From NCBI RefSeq assembly GCF_025399195.1, contig NW_026252089.1:186001-250000 (forward strand): a stretch of DNA of 64,000 nucleotides, read 5' to 3'. A model generated the notes under the pieces. It was given only the letters and a program-made list of their open reading frames with translations, did not search any database and was not told the origin of the DNA. Both the position numbers and the translations under genes were made by a program. This DNA is from Umbelopsis ramanniana AG (lineage: Eukaryota; Mucoromycota; Umbelopsidomycetes; Umbelopsidales; Umbelopsidaceae). Below are positions 49,156 through 61,482 of the stretch, piece after piece; the stretch's first letter is position 1, and each line of letters starts with the position of its first letter.

Positions 49156-52100
49156 ATGCTTAACGGAGAATCGGGAATCTTGGCAGAGGAATGGCACTTT
49201 GACCTGGATACCCCGTACATTCCGGCTCTACAGCTTTCACATGCCATTATAAAACATGTTTGTCAATACTTACCCACTCAAGGCGACAAGCAGCGCGCTT
49301 GTTTGATACATCCCTTATGGTCACCAGCAGCAATTGACAGTTTATGGGAAGAACCTTTGCTCCATACTGCTGCTGCTTTTCAAGGCTTCTACAAAGTAGT
49401 CCACATCAAAAAGCACCTGGCTCTGCGAGTCCAGTCACTCAATATTATACATGACCCAAATAATAACGATACAAACACTATCAAGCGATCCAGTCAACCA
49501 CACCATGCCTTGAGAGATTCGACTTTAGCTAAGCCAGCGGTCATAATGGCACTTCTTCGACTCTGCGAGAATATCAAGTCTCTTCAGATCTATGGTTGGC
49601 AAATTCAAGCTCAACATATCGAAAACCTTAGCCACATGCTTCCTAAGTTACAGCGTCTGACCATCATTGGCGATAATGAACGATTGATGGTGCTATCATC
49701 GCCTTTTCGGAACCTGCTGTCGCGACTTAATACTCTCAGACTTGATGGCGTGCGCAACATCAATGCAAGCTTTATTTCTTTGCTAGACCGGCGTTGTCAA
49801 AATTTGGAAAGTTTGCAACTTAGTGTTCAAGACATTGGACCCGACGGCTTCGAAACGTTGACATATGGAAAATTGCACTTACGCGATTTGGTTCTGACAG
49901 ATTGCGTACCTTTGAAAGATTTTCATGTAGCTGAAATCGTGAGAGCATTTCCACACTTGCGAACCTTGATCTTGGATGGCGCCAGCAAACTTACCGGCGA
50001 GTCGCTGGCTCATATCTTTGAACGGTGTCACGAATTAGAGAAACTAGATATTAGAGTGGAACCTGATTACAACAAGCAAACTCAATCTCAAACAGCTAAT
50101 CAGCATTTGAAACTTTACGGCAAGGCGGGGGATTTACGTCAACTGTCTCTGCGTGGCATATGTTTGGATGCTATTACAGTTCAGTCCAGTTTATGTGGAC
50201 ACCCTCAACTTCGTGAATTGAATCTGGAAGCATGTGATGTACTATGTGACGACGATTTTCGACTCATTTGCAAAAGCAGCCAATATCTCGAATCCATTAG
50301 ATTGATAAATTGTTCCAACCTTACCGGCCGCGCTCTAGTATCTATAGCGCGAACCAACGATGCCAAACTAATTGATGTGTCTATGATCAGATGCGGACAT
50401 ATATCACCTCAACAACTAAAACAGTTTTGCCAAAGCGTGGCCGACCGGTCCTCTAAGAAGCTTATTGTGAGCCAGGGTAAAGGACTGGCGCATTCGGACT
50501 ATGTGACTTATGCATCGATCGACCCTTTTACTCAAGAACCAGCCTACATATTTGATGGAGATGCCATGAATTTTCTAGCTCAAGCAGCAAACCCCAGCTA
50601 TGATTCCTTAGACGATAGTGAACATCTGATATCTCAACGCACGTACACATTGGATCGAAAACAGGTGGCGTTGGTAGCTGAACTACTTGGAATTTCATCG
50701 CAACAGTTGCGTGGCGCGATATCAAAAGTTCTGGTACTGTATTATCACCGTTTTCAATCATAGATCTGGGACATATATTCATTTTGATGTATTTATATAC
50801 AGAGCACCACCCCGGACAAGAAGGCTTTCAAGTTTGCAAACGACGCAGCGAATCCCTCGCCACAACATCCTGTTCAAGTGCCTTGTCCATCAACTTTCGC
50901 TACCTCAGAACGTGAATCTACTCCTGTAGCAAGCAGTGGTCGGATATCATTCAAAGCGAATGAATACCATGGTTTGGAGACCAATGAACCAGCTGCTTCG
51001 TCTATGGCCCATATGGATGATTGGAGCATCCCGCCAGAAAATCGAAAGCACTCACCGGGTAATCGCAAAATATCCATCAAACCAGCGGAGGCCTTTTCAG
51101 CATCCCTGGTCTCGCCTGCAGAGAAGTCTTGGAAAGAACCAGTACCGACGTCTACCCCACCCTTACCTCAATCACAACTGCCTGACTTTATCGAGCCTTC
51201 CAACGAGAAAAATGAGCAAAAGATTGTTTTTAAGTACCAACCTCTTAGAGATCAGAGCAAGCCTATGAGCAAGGAATCACCACCAACTGCAAGCCCATCA
51301 CCACCACGAAAGGAAGACAAGCCCGCTACAAATGGAGGGTCTAATCCGCCTACAGATGTAATGCAGTTAGGTGGCTGGGGAGTTGCAAGTAGTCCGAATT
51401 GGGGCGATGGATCTTCTTTTGGTGAGACATCCAATGGATGGGATGCTACCGCTGTCGAGCGCATGAAGTGGCAACCTGCTCAGATCGTAAATGCACCCGT
51501 GGCCAAAGGTCCGAAGAAGAAAGGAACTCGCTTATTCTTACCGGCAAACGCCAGCAGCGAAGGATGGGGCGCACCTCCTACTCAATCAGTCGCTTGGGAC
51601 GATAACCGAAGACAAGGATTTGCACATGACATTATCGAATCACAACACCAGACAGTATTTTGGAAATTAGAGAACGGAGTCTGGAAGAAACTCTCATCTG
51701 GGGAACAACAGCAAGCGAGAGAAGCGCAAGGATCTATTACGGCACAGCAGCGACCACGGATGTCAACCGCTGGCCTAGAATCTCCTAGTCTATCTGCACC
51801 ACTAACACGCTATGTTCTTGGCAACTCGGCCAGCGTTGTGGAAAAAGTCCTACCTGCTGTTGACACGAAGCAAGAAGAGAAGGCAGCAAATGGATATCAG
51901 CTTAGTGATGATGACGATGATACAAATCTCAGTCATTCTGATGATGGCGTGACGATCAGGACCTCTTCGGATGACCCGTATGTTAAACCAAAAGATGAAC
52001 CAACTTCAAGAACCCAGTATAAAAACATAATGGATGAAGACTTGCAAATGGATTTCTCCGAAACTATACTGGCAACGCAAAAGTCCTCTGGTGAATCTGA

Positions 52101-53771
52101 TAGCCCTCCTAGTCACCCAGGGAATCCTCAATGGGTCAGCTTTGAAGATTGGCGAAAGGGCCACCTAGCCAGTTCCATTGACCACCCTGATATTACATCC
52201 CAAAGTCATATTACGGTGGATCAAGGCGGTTGGGATGAACATGCTCAACAAGTTCCAGAGGTCAATGCGAGCCAAAATTGGGATGCATTGTACGATGATA
52301 AACCACAGCCAGATGTCATACCACCCGTTGCAAGTTATAAGCTTGTTGACATCCTTGACAATTTCAATGAAACTATGTCTATGCAATCGGCGCATTCTAG
52401 AGAGACTTCAGAAACGAAGTGGGGAGGATATGATTCAAATGTCGCATTATATCAAGGTGTGAATGAAAATGATGCTCTTCCACAAGATTCGCCTGACAAA
52501 CTTGAAGCTACCGTGGAATACATCAAGGCACAAGCTGAATCTCGACAGACCGCTCGCTACGATGTCATCCGACAAACAGAAACAGATCTGATTTCTAACA
52601 CAGGCTCTTATGGTCACTACGAATCTGACGAGTCAAAGTACATTTCCAACACAAATTGGGAAGGCTTGGAATTCAACAGAAACGCCGACGATGACTGGGT
52701 GTCTTCATCAACGAGTGAAGCCGGTTACCCTGTATCTGGGCTCGGCATCTCCACTAAAGGCAGCCGACGTGGAAGAAGTAGACCAAGGTCATCTGTCAGA
52801 CATCCTATGCGACGAGAACAAATGGCCGGGCAATGGGGATCATTCCCTATTGACAATGTAAGCCTTGACGATGTCACTGATGAACCACCTAGCGTTCAAA
52901 GTCTTATCAACGTCGACATGGATGAAACGTTTGAAAATGATCAAACCTTGGATCAAGAGCACAAACCAATGCCACATCTAACTTCGTCTTTCACGAACTC
53001 GGAGTCTCCAGAAACCGGCAATGCCTTTAACTTCAATGCTGATAGTACGTTCACGACAACAGACGTGGAACGAACAGACTCCGTGTGTTCGGATTTGAAT
53101 GCGTACATAAACAAAGAAAATGAACACACACCGCTAGACGAATTTGCAACGACCTCCAACTTCGATATGACAACTTCGTCTGCTGCGGATGATTGGATCA
53201 CCAATTCGACAAACGGACTTCCAAAGGAGAATAAAATTGCCACCAGCAGCGTCAACAACAGCAATCTTTTTGATGACTTGATGGATGAAGAGTCCAATGA
53301 ATTGCCACAGAACATAACGACTTCAAGTGCTGATACCATCATTGCGACAGCCCCTCAAGAACGCCAGGAAGTGTCACCGCAAACCGTCTCACCAACGCAA
53401 AACTCCACTCATTCACCTCGTGTCAGTGGCAGCAAGAGCGTCGTGCTGTCTGTGCAAATTGAAACGGTTGATTCAGGCACCCAGCCACTCGTCATTACCG
53501 AGGTATGTAAATGACTATATTAATCTGCTACATTCCAATATATATATTCTAACAATCAATGCAGAGTGATGACCCTAAAGTGGTCATTCACGACTTCTGT
53601 GACAAGTGGGCTATGACTGAATACGAAGATAGGATCATGAACGTCACACTACCTCGGTACAAAGAGAAAATGGCAAAACGTGTGCTTGGGAGGATGTCGA
53701 AAGGTAGCAGCGGCACCTTGAAAAGTACGCCCTCAACTTCGACAACTGCTTCGGTGGAGAACGCCTTGTAG
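49156..53771 (+). CDS. F-box/LRR protein with a large tryptophan (GW/WG)-rich disordered tail
   Basis: Three exons (49156-50733, 50803-53502, 53565-53771) give 1494 residues. Residues about 22-70 form an F-box (LQLSHAIIKHVCQYLPTQ, then ACLIHPLWSPAAIDSLWEEP), followed by LRR/AMN1-type repeats (LNTLRLDGVRNI, LRDLVLTDCVPL, LRELNLEACDVL) to about residue 430. From 527 on the protein is acidic, Ser/Asp/Glu-rich and disordered, with 19 Trp; seven of these lie in GW or WG pairs (GGWG, NWG, NGW, EGWG, GGWD, KWGG, QWG) between residues 718 and 1204. A final exon adds a short conserved-looking segment (VIHDFCDKWAMTEYEDRIM). The F-box side predicts an SCF ubiquitin ligase receptor; the GW side resembles Argonaute-hook regions. 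The first splice joint (GTACTG donor, ATATACAG acceptor) is the least certain part; two separate genes are the alternative, but the second frame has no upstream ATG of its own. Confidence 0.8.
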
Positions 53772-54034
53772 TTGCTGGATTGGAGTTGTCCGTAAAATTG
53801 GCTATCTTTACTGTGTACATTACATATTTTTTTTATTCATGTGCGCCACACTTTGTTAGTAGATTATGTCGGCATTCATGGTTTGACATTGGTTGTTCTT
53901 TGGTCTGTTTGCCTTTGGTTTTTTCTTCCTTTCCTTTCTTTCGTTTTTACGTGTACATTACAATATTTGTCTCTACTACTACGAAACCAACGTTTATGTT
54001 TTAAAGTGTAACATAAATTAAGTAGTTAAAGGAT

Positions 54035-56542
54035 TCATTCATCCATCTCTCTCATACTGGCGTCTACAAGCTCATCGATCTCTCTTGCCAACGCTGTGAT
54101 TTTGCTTCCATATGTCTTTCCTTGTATAGAATCTTTTTCCTTGATGACCTTTTGAATGTCCAAGATAGATACCAAACTGGGCAATGGCGATTCCTTGGGT
54201 GCCAAGAACAGCAACTTTGAAAGGGTGGAAACCAGACGGTACACTGTAATTACGATCTCCTGGTTACCAAACTGGCTTCGTACTCAGTATCTGTACCCGC
54301 AAACACTTACCAATTTCTCCTTCGGTTTCGTTTTCCAAAGCATTTGTCACAGCACTGATGATTTCGACTTCCCAATCCTCGTCATCTCTAGGTGGTTCGT
54401 TTGTACTCTCTCTCTCCATGCGATCTTTGGAAGTGACGCAGGAGAAATTAAATGCCAGTGAAGAAGCTGTTTGCCGTACGCTTGCATCACTAGAAAGTAA
54501 AGACTTGACAAGTAGCGATGTTGCAATAGTGCGGTGAGAATCTGGTAAAGCTGACGAAAAGTGTGTTCTAGCTAACACAGGGTGAGCAAAAGTGTTACAA
54601 ATCTAGTATGACAAATTGTTGATCATATGTTAGTAAATAGCACCATACAGCAGTGAGGCCTTCAGTACTTACCAATCGCAAAGTCATCAATAACGTTGGT
54701 TTAGCCACATCTTGTGTAGCTGCAGTTTCAATCAACTTGGCAATCGTTGTGCCTGGTAACGAATGTCAGACCAAAATTTTTGGGATGCCTGATATGAAGA
54801 TACTACTTACAATCGTGGGTATAGAAGTTTCCGATATCACGCGAAAGGATGAGAGATCGGAACAAATCAAGTAAAGGAAATTGCTTATCAGTGGGCAGCT
54901 TTGAGCATATCGAAGCTGTTGAAAACAAGATGAGAAACACCGCCAGAAATATACTGAGCTGAACCATAACGTTGTTACTCACCAACAAGCTCATCCCACT
55001 CTTTGGGCGTAAAGTGGCCGTCGTTCTCTTGAGGCTTTTCGATGAAGGCCTTTGCTTTTTGAAGTGTTGTTTGCTCGGTGGGGTTTAAGGTGATATTTGC
55101 CTCGTCTAGTAAACTTTGAAGTTTCTTGATGATGTTCTCCAAATTGCCACTGTTTTTGAATAGAATTGGATCGGTTGAAATATCGAAAATGGCGCGCAAA
55201 TTGATCTTGCGGTGGCAATGAGCTAGAGAACCCGTAATGAATCAGTACTGTGTGTCCCTTAATTTTCATGTAAAGCAATGAATACATACGTGGATACATG
55301 GTGAATATCATAAGATCGACGGTGCTGTTGAGCTCAGCGAAGTTGGCTCCAGAGAATTCAGCAAACTGAACAAAATACAATGTTAATTAGCGACAGTACC
55401 ATTTGATATGCTCCATGCTCCTTATTCACCTTTTTCCCGTCCACAAAAGCCATAAACGTCGGTGTAGATCTGACTTGATACTTTTGAGCGGCATCAAATG
55501 CCACATGCGTGTCTATCTTGGCACCCACTACCTTGATTCGATCCTGGTTGACATCTTCGAGCTTGCGCATAAAATCCGGCTCAATCACTCTACAAGGTGG
55601 GCACGTGGAGGAGGTGAAGAAAGCAAGAACACCTCGCTGGGATTTGATAAGATTCTCTAGGGAAGAGAGGTTACCTATATTTTGAACAGGGTTGACGGAG
55701 GCAGGCGAGGCTGACAAGGCGGCTGATGAAACATTGTTTAATAGGGACATGGACGATGCAGACGGAACAGGTTGTTGCTGAATTGGCGCTGCTGTACCGT
55801 TCAGACTTGAAGGTCCAAACATGTTTTCGATCATAGGCCTCATTGATTGTCCGAATGGTCTAGGGAAGTGAATGTGTGTCAGACTACGTAATGGAATCAC
55901 GTAGGCACTGAAGAATTTGGCTTACGTGTTCAAGAAATCAGCTGGAAGGTCGGTTATATGATCTGGTATATTCCTTCCTGTAAGAAATTGGCATACATCA
56001 TTGGTGAACGTATTGCAGTTGAAGTCGAGAAGATGGTATTTTGCCGCCCTATATAAAGCCTCGTTTAGATACTAGAAGATAGATTATGCTCGAAATATTA
56101 TGTTCCTCCAAACTTACGTAAAGGTGGAGCTGATACTATTCAAATACTCAATAAATATTTCCTCAGTAAGATATGTTTCGCCCATATCTACAACTTGCAT
56201 TGGTTGACCATGATGAGTGGTACCTTCAACGAGTGGGAGGTGTTATAACGTCAGCAATCAACAGTAGCATGATCTTATCAATACTATTATATAATTTCTC
56301 GGGTACACTACCTGGTATCGCATTCATAATGCCCTGTCCGTAAAAATATTCTTGGCCGAAAACGACCACCGACGTGTGCCAGATACCGTCTATAAAGGGG
56401 CCTCAGTGTATCAGCCTCAAAGCAAATGAGCACAACCTACATCAACTTTGCACATACCTATCTGACGACCGGTTAGATTGAGAGACATTTGCTTTGCCAT
56501 GCCCTGGCTTAAATCATAGACATAAAGTTTGACGGATGTCAT
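54035..56542 (-). CDS. PPPDE (DESI) - thioredoxin - PUL domain protein
   Basis: Eleven exons (56542-56458, 56389-56312, 56223-56118, 56048-55926, 55859-55430, 55365-55290, 55222-54983, 54915-54811, 54752-54673, 54602-54311, 54243-54035) give 607 residues. Residues 1-145 form a PPPDE/DESI papain-like domain: KLYVYDLSQGMAKQMS, the catalytic His in DGIWHTSVVV and the Cys in DFNCNTFTND. A Ser/Ala linker leads to a thioredoxin domain with a CPPC active site (TSSTCPPCRV) and VRSTPTFMAFVDGKK. The C-terminal 300 residues are a helical PUL domain (FTPKEWDELV, then ARTHFSSALPDSHRT), which in Doa1/PLAA binds the segregase Cdc48/p97. Together these suggest a Cdc48-linked deconjugating (SUMO or ubiquitin) and redox-active protein. 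The start is 184 bp from the divergent Cox23 gene. Confidence 0.92.
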
Positions 56543-56726
56543 TGAGGAAGCGAGGTAAAAGTGGAAGCGAGAATGCTGACGAGGCCTGGTGGAAGCTGAT
56601 GATGTGGGGGAGCAGTCACAAGCACCGCGGTCGAAATGAAGAGTTGCACGCAAACTGTCTACCCGCAAAACTGAGGCATTTCCACCGTTCCTTCATTCCA
56701 ACTGGTCTCCGGACATCATACCAATA
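56543..56726. promoter_or_regulatory. 184-bp bidirectional promoter, PPPDE / Cox23
   Basis: Short divergent intergenic segment between the start codons of the PPPDE-Trx-PUL gene and the Cox23 gene. Both promoters must overlap here. Confidence 0.45.
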
Positions 56727-57127
56727 ATGCCTCTTACACGACCACCGCCACCACCTCCCAAACCTGTCTTTGACGAGTTTTCAACGCCTCCCGACTTTAA
56801 TGACAATTTCAAGAAAAAGGAAACCACCAAGTATATGAATCCATGTCAAGTGGAAGAGAAACAAAGCATGAAATGTCTTGACAAAAATAACTACGACAAG
56901 TCAAAGTGTGAATACTTCTTCTTACAATACCGAGAATGCAAAAAGAAATGGGTAAGTCAAGCTGACTTGATATAAGATGAAACGAAGTTCACAACAGGAA
57001 TAACGGCCATATACTGATGAGACATTCCCATGTATATTCTTCTCTATATCTACTGTTCGAATTGATTGAATGATGGGTTCATTAGCTCGCTGAGCGAAAG
57101 AAACTACGACAGCAAGGTCAACTGTAG
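56727..57127 (+). CDS. Twin CX9C mitochondrial protein Cox23/CHCHD7
   Basis: Two exons (56727-56951, 57086-57127) give 88 residues. After a Pro-rich start (PPPPPPKPVFDEF) come two CX9C hairpins: CQVEEKQSMKC and CEYFFLQYREC, then KKKWLAERKKLRQQGQL. Spacing and the basic helical tail match Cox23/CHCHD7. The protein is oxidised by Mia40 in the intermembrane space and supports cytochrome c oxidase assembly, probably copper delivery. The second exon adds only 14 codons and the joint is confirmed by the conserved KKKW/LAERKKL sequence. Confidence 0.92.
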
Positions 57128-57180
57128 AGATAGATTTTTGTTAGTATTTCAAACCCGATTGGTTGTATATACAGAAGTAC

Positions 57181-57188
57181 TATAAAAA
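57181..57188 (+). promoter_or_regulatory. TATA-like box of the ribosomal P1 gene
   Basis: TATAAAAA lies 95 bases upstream of the P1 start codon, with an inverted CCAAT (ATTGG) at about 57158-57162. Their spacing fits a strong core promoter. Confidence 0.4.
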
Positions 57189-57275
57189 AATTTTTAAAAT
57201 ATTTTCGCTGGCTAGCCGACCATTGCTTCCTCCTTGACGCTTGTTCCACTTGTGGTTAAATCTTACTTGCGCCTA

Positions 57276-57774
57276 ATGTCTGCCGAATTCGCGATTGTCT
57301 ACGCTGCTCTCATCCTTCAGGATGATGGTATTGAGATCACTGTAAGTTATTGTGTGCATGCTCACAAACTATAACATCAACAACCCTGTTCAAAATCGAG
57401 ATTTCTAATTCATCCTTTTCTTTACTTCTAGGCTGACAAGCTCTCTACTCTTGTCAAGGCTGCCGGTGTTGAAGTTGAGCCCGTCTGGTTCTCCCTTTAC
57501 GCCAAGGCTCTCGCTGGTCAGGACCTCTCTGCTCTCCTCATGAACATTGGTTCCGCTGGTTCTGCTGCTCCTGCCGCTGCTGGTGGTGCTGCTGCCACTG
57601 GTGGTGCTGCTGAGGAAGCCGCTGCCGAAGAGAAGGAGGAAGAGAAGGAAGAGTCTGATGACGATATGGGCTTCGGTACGTAACCATTGACTTATAGACA
57701 ACTCAAAATCATCAATCAAAATGTCCCTAATTTTTTGCCTTATTTACTTTTTCAATCTAGGTCTTTTCGACTAA
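57276..57774 (+). CDS. 60S acidic ribosomal protein P1
   Basis: Three exons (57276-57341, 57432-57675, 57761-57774) give 107 residues, standard for P1. The helical N-domain reads [23 protein letters not shown], then [21 protein letters not shown]. An Ala/Gly hinge and an acidic tail follow, ending in the universal MGFGLFD motif, which is split by the last intron (14-nt final exon). P1 pairs with P2 on the ribosome stalk and recruits elongation factors. Codon usage is strongly C-biased (GCT/GCC, AAG, CTC), fitting high expression. Confidence 0.96.
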
Positions 57775-58120
57775 AGTACTCGAACTTCCCTTCGATCTAT
57801 ACGCCATACAAGTGCGTAAATCATCGTGTCAAATCAACAGACATTGATTCAAATAAAATTAAAAAAGTTACCAATAAAACGTTTTGTTACATTGGTACTT
57901 CTTTTCTATTGTCCTTACGTTTTTACAGTGTTGTAACAAGAAAAAAAAAACTTCCATAGAAAATGGCGGTGGCTTGGACACCTGCTCAATGGTAAATTAA
58001 AACACCGCTCCCAGCAATCCCGCCGCGGTCGTTTCCCAGCAGTTTGTGGAGGACCCACTAGCTTCCTTTTTCTTCATTCCTCTTTCATTTGCTGTTGTAG
58101 CCAAAGTCGACTGTTGCAGA
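57775..58120. other. Spacer between P1 and the kinase
   Basis: 346 bases with poly-A stretches after P1 (57941-57950) and the kinase promoter. A GTG-led extension of the kinase frame from 58046 has no ATG. Confidence 0.4.
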
Positions 58121-61100
58121 ATGCCTGACGAAGATTCTGATTCCAAACCCTCGACAGATTTCCGTCCGCCAAAGCTCAATATCAACTGTGCTCCGAACTA
58201 CAACTTCGGTGGAGACTCTCCGACCAGCGATATACTTCTCCACGCCGTAGCTCCCCGAGATATGGACCATCAACACTCAACAGTTGTACAAACTGATGAT
58301 GGGACGTACATTTTGTGCGACTCACCGCAGCCTGAATACTCGCTAGCCGATAAAGCCAAGCATGATTCTTTCGCAAGCGATAGATCATCCGGTTCCAGCC
58401 ATACTCTGAACGCAAGTGATAGAAGATCAAATGAAACCGGAGAGCTTCAACCTATGACAACAAACGAAAGCTCTTCTCCTCAAAGAGAATCAGCAGAAGC
58501 AACATCAACGTCTCCGAAGGGACCTAAAGGCGCACCACCGCCGTATGCCGATCAAGATCGTAAACGCAATTCTCACGATAGACAAGAAGAGACTCCGAGA
58601 GTAAAACCTCGGAAAGTCATTGGCAATTTTACCTTGACTAATACCCTTGGCGCTGGTAGCATGGGTAAAGTCAAGTTGGCTGTACATAACTTAACCAACG
58701 AGAAGGTAAGGTGCTCGTTCGCATTGATAACACAGCGATGACGTTTAATACCGACATGGTTGGCTTTTTTTTTTAGTGGGCTGTTAAAATCATTCCACGA
58801 GCCCAATATTCAATTCATAAAGGTCATATATCGAACAAAGATCGCAGCCGTGAGATACGAACCATTAGGGAAGCTAGCATAATGCTACTTTTGCATCATC
58901 CTTACATCGTCAGTCTAAAAGAGATGATCGTACTCAATCCATATTACTACATGTTTATGGAATATGTCAATGGCGGTCAATTATTGGATTATATAATATC
59001 GCATGGCAAGCTGAAGGAAAAGCAGGCGAGACGGTTTGCTAGGCAAATTCTCAGTGCTTTGGGTCAGTTTAAAGCGCATGATACCTCGTCGTAGCACATC
59101 TTTGTTTCTAACAATGTTTTACTTTTTTTGCACGCGATAGATTATTGTCATCGAAATTCCATTGTTCACAGAGGTAAGCATAGAGGTTACCATTTTTATT
59201 TTAAACCGATCATTCTGCTCATATCAATTCGTCATTACTTTTCTCTTTGCTTAGACTTGAAAATTGAAAATATCCTGATTTCGCAATCTGGACACATCAA
59301 AATTATCGATTTTGGACTCTCCAACCTGTTTTCACCACAATCTCATTTGTCTACTTTCTGTGGGTCTTTGTATTTTGCTGCCCCGGAGTTACTGAATGCT
59401 AAGGCTTACACCGGTCCCGAAGTTGATCTTTGGAGTTTTGGAATAGTTTTGTACGTTCTTGTTTGTGGAAGAGTTCCATTTGATGACCACAGTATGCCTG
59501 CACTGCATGCTAAAATCAAGCGTGGTCAAGTTGAATACCCAAATTATTTGTCCGGTGGTACGTTGATAATGAACAGCCTGCTCGATTTTATTGATTGCAC
59601 ATATCGCTAAATAACTATACAGACTGCAAGAATCTGCTCTCAAGACTGCTCGTGACTGATCCAGCTCGAAGAGCTACCATGTCCGAAGTTTTAATGCACC
59701 CTTGGACGAATAAAGGGCACGATTTGCCCGTTGATAACTATCTTCCTCATCGACCCCCCCTCACTTTGCCTGTGGACATGGAAGTGGTTCGAGGCATGAC
59801 TGGATTTGAATTTGGAAGTGAACAAGATATCAAATCGCAGCTGGAGGAAGTCATCTACTCGCCTGACTATCAAAATGCCGCCAAGATCATATCGAAAAAT
59901 TCAAGCGAACAAATCAATAGCGGCCTTCATAGCCGGAAACACCTGCAACATGGTTCAAAGCGACAATTTTATATGCCTAGCGATGACCCTCAGTCCATTC
60001 CCGCTGCCTATCACCCTCTAATTTCCATCTATTACCTTGTCAAAGAACGTATGGAACGTAATAGGTTGATGGAACAGCAAGATTCATTGGAAATGGTCAT
60101 TAACAGTGGTGAAAAAGGCATACGAAGAGCGTCTCGCGATATTCTCACAGGAGTTACCATCCCAACCATTTCCAAGCCTGAGCGAGCTCATCCTGCCGAT
60201 CAAACATATGAACAAAGCGTGCTCAATACTTACGAAGGGGATGGCTTGTCTGGAATAGCGTACGGCAGACGTGGACGAGCCAATATCCGTCTAGACCCAG
60301 ATGGACATCTTGTAGAGGTAGATGGACACACGGTCGGTGACAAGATTGAAGAAGGATTTAGCAAGCTATTTTCCAGACGACACAACGGACACAAGGCAAT
60401 TGCTGAGACTTCCGAAAACGAAAGCAGCAATACTGAAAATGAGCATCCTGGTGTATTCCGTCGCTTGAGTTTGGCGCTTGGTAAAGGTGGAGACTCATCT
60501 ACAAGGAGACATGAACGACACCATAGTCTAAGCACTAGCAAGCGGCCGGTCGAACCGATCCCTATCCCTGGCACAGCGCCTGATACGACACCCCGTTTGC
60601 CATTTGCTCCAAGATCAATACCAGAAGAGTCATCTTCACGGAGGTCCATTGATCAATTTGGCCATCCGTTTGGTTCATTGCTGCATCGACCATATGCTGA
60701 CAAAGATTCTGATCAAGCACAAGGACTTGTTGGTGGTAAAAAGTTGGCTTCAGGCAAAGTCCCGGCCCAAGAACTTCCCGCCGTAGATCCAAACGCCACC
60801 ACCTTCGGGGAACCCATACCCAAAACATCCAGATCAACCCACGAGACCAGTTCTCATCGACAATCGTCCGAGCGCCGATCGTCTACCTATGCTTACGACG
60901 GACAAGATGTCTCTGAGAGTGGAACAGTGGACCAGACTATTCGGCCAGTATTCCTCAAAGGACTGTTCTCAGTCACTACCACTTCCACCAAGCATCCAAG
61001 CGTTATCCGAGCTGATCTCATCCATGTCTTGGAGAGAATTGGCGTAAAGTGGCGGGAAAGCAAAGGCAGATTTGAATGTGTCCATGTGCCTAGTATTGAT

Positions 61101-61334
61101 CTTTACGGACAGCGTCAGCAGGTTTCACCGCCTGAAGCAGCCAAGGGAGAAAAAAGGCATACCCGAAAAGAGCCATCGTTTGATATTCCTGACCTTGTCG
61201 TTCGGTTTGAAATTTACATTGTCAAGGTACCGTGGCTCTTGGGCATGCATGGACTGCAGTTTCGAAGAGTCGGTGGCGACCCTTGGCAGTACAAAAACAT
61301 GTGCTCCAAGATTTTGAACGAGCTCAAATTGTAG
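58121..61334 (+). CDS. KIN1/KIN2 (PAR-1/MARK) Ser/Thr kinase
   Basis: Five exons (58121-58705, 58777-59062, 59141-59173, 59255-59557, 59623-61334) give 972 residues. An acidic, Ser-rich N-terminus precedes the kinase domain (from [21 protein letters not shown], about residue 167): [25 protein letters not shown] near residue 300, [10 protein letters not shown] and the T-loop [17 protein letters not shown] long disordered spacer leads to a C-terminal KA1 domain (about 880-972: [50 protein letters not shown] is the region, given here only in part). Domain order and the KA1 sequence identify KIN1/2-MARK. These kinases control polarity, exocytosis and the unfolded protein response. Confidence 0.93.
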
Positions 61335-61482
61335 TAATATATTGTATAAAAAGAAGAGCATACCAGAACAGATAGCGAAATTAGCCCCTGTTTATGTGGT
61401 TTGTTTGTTTTGTTTCTCGTGTAATTTATGAAATACAGCAATGTCCATGTACATTCTATTTAACAACATTTCTTCTATCGAC

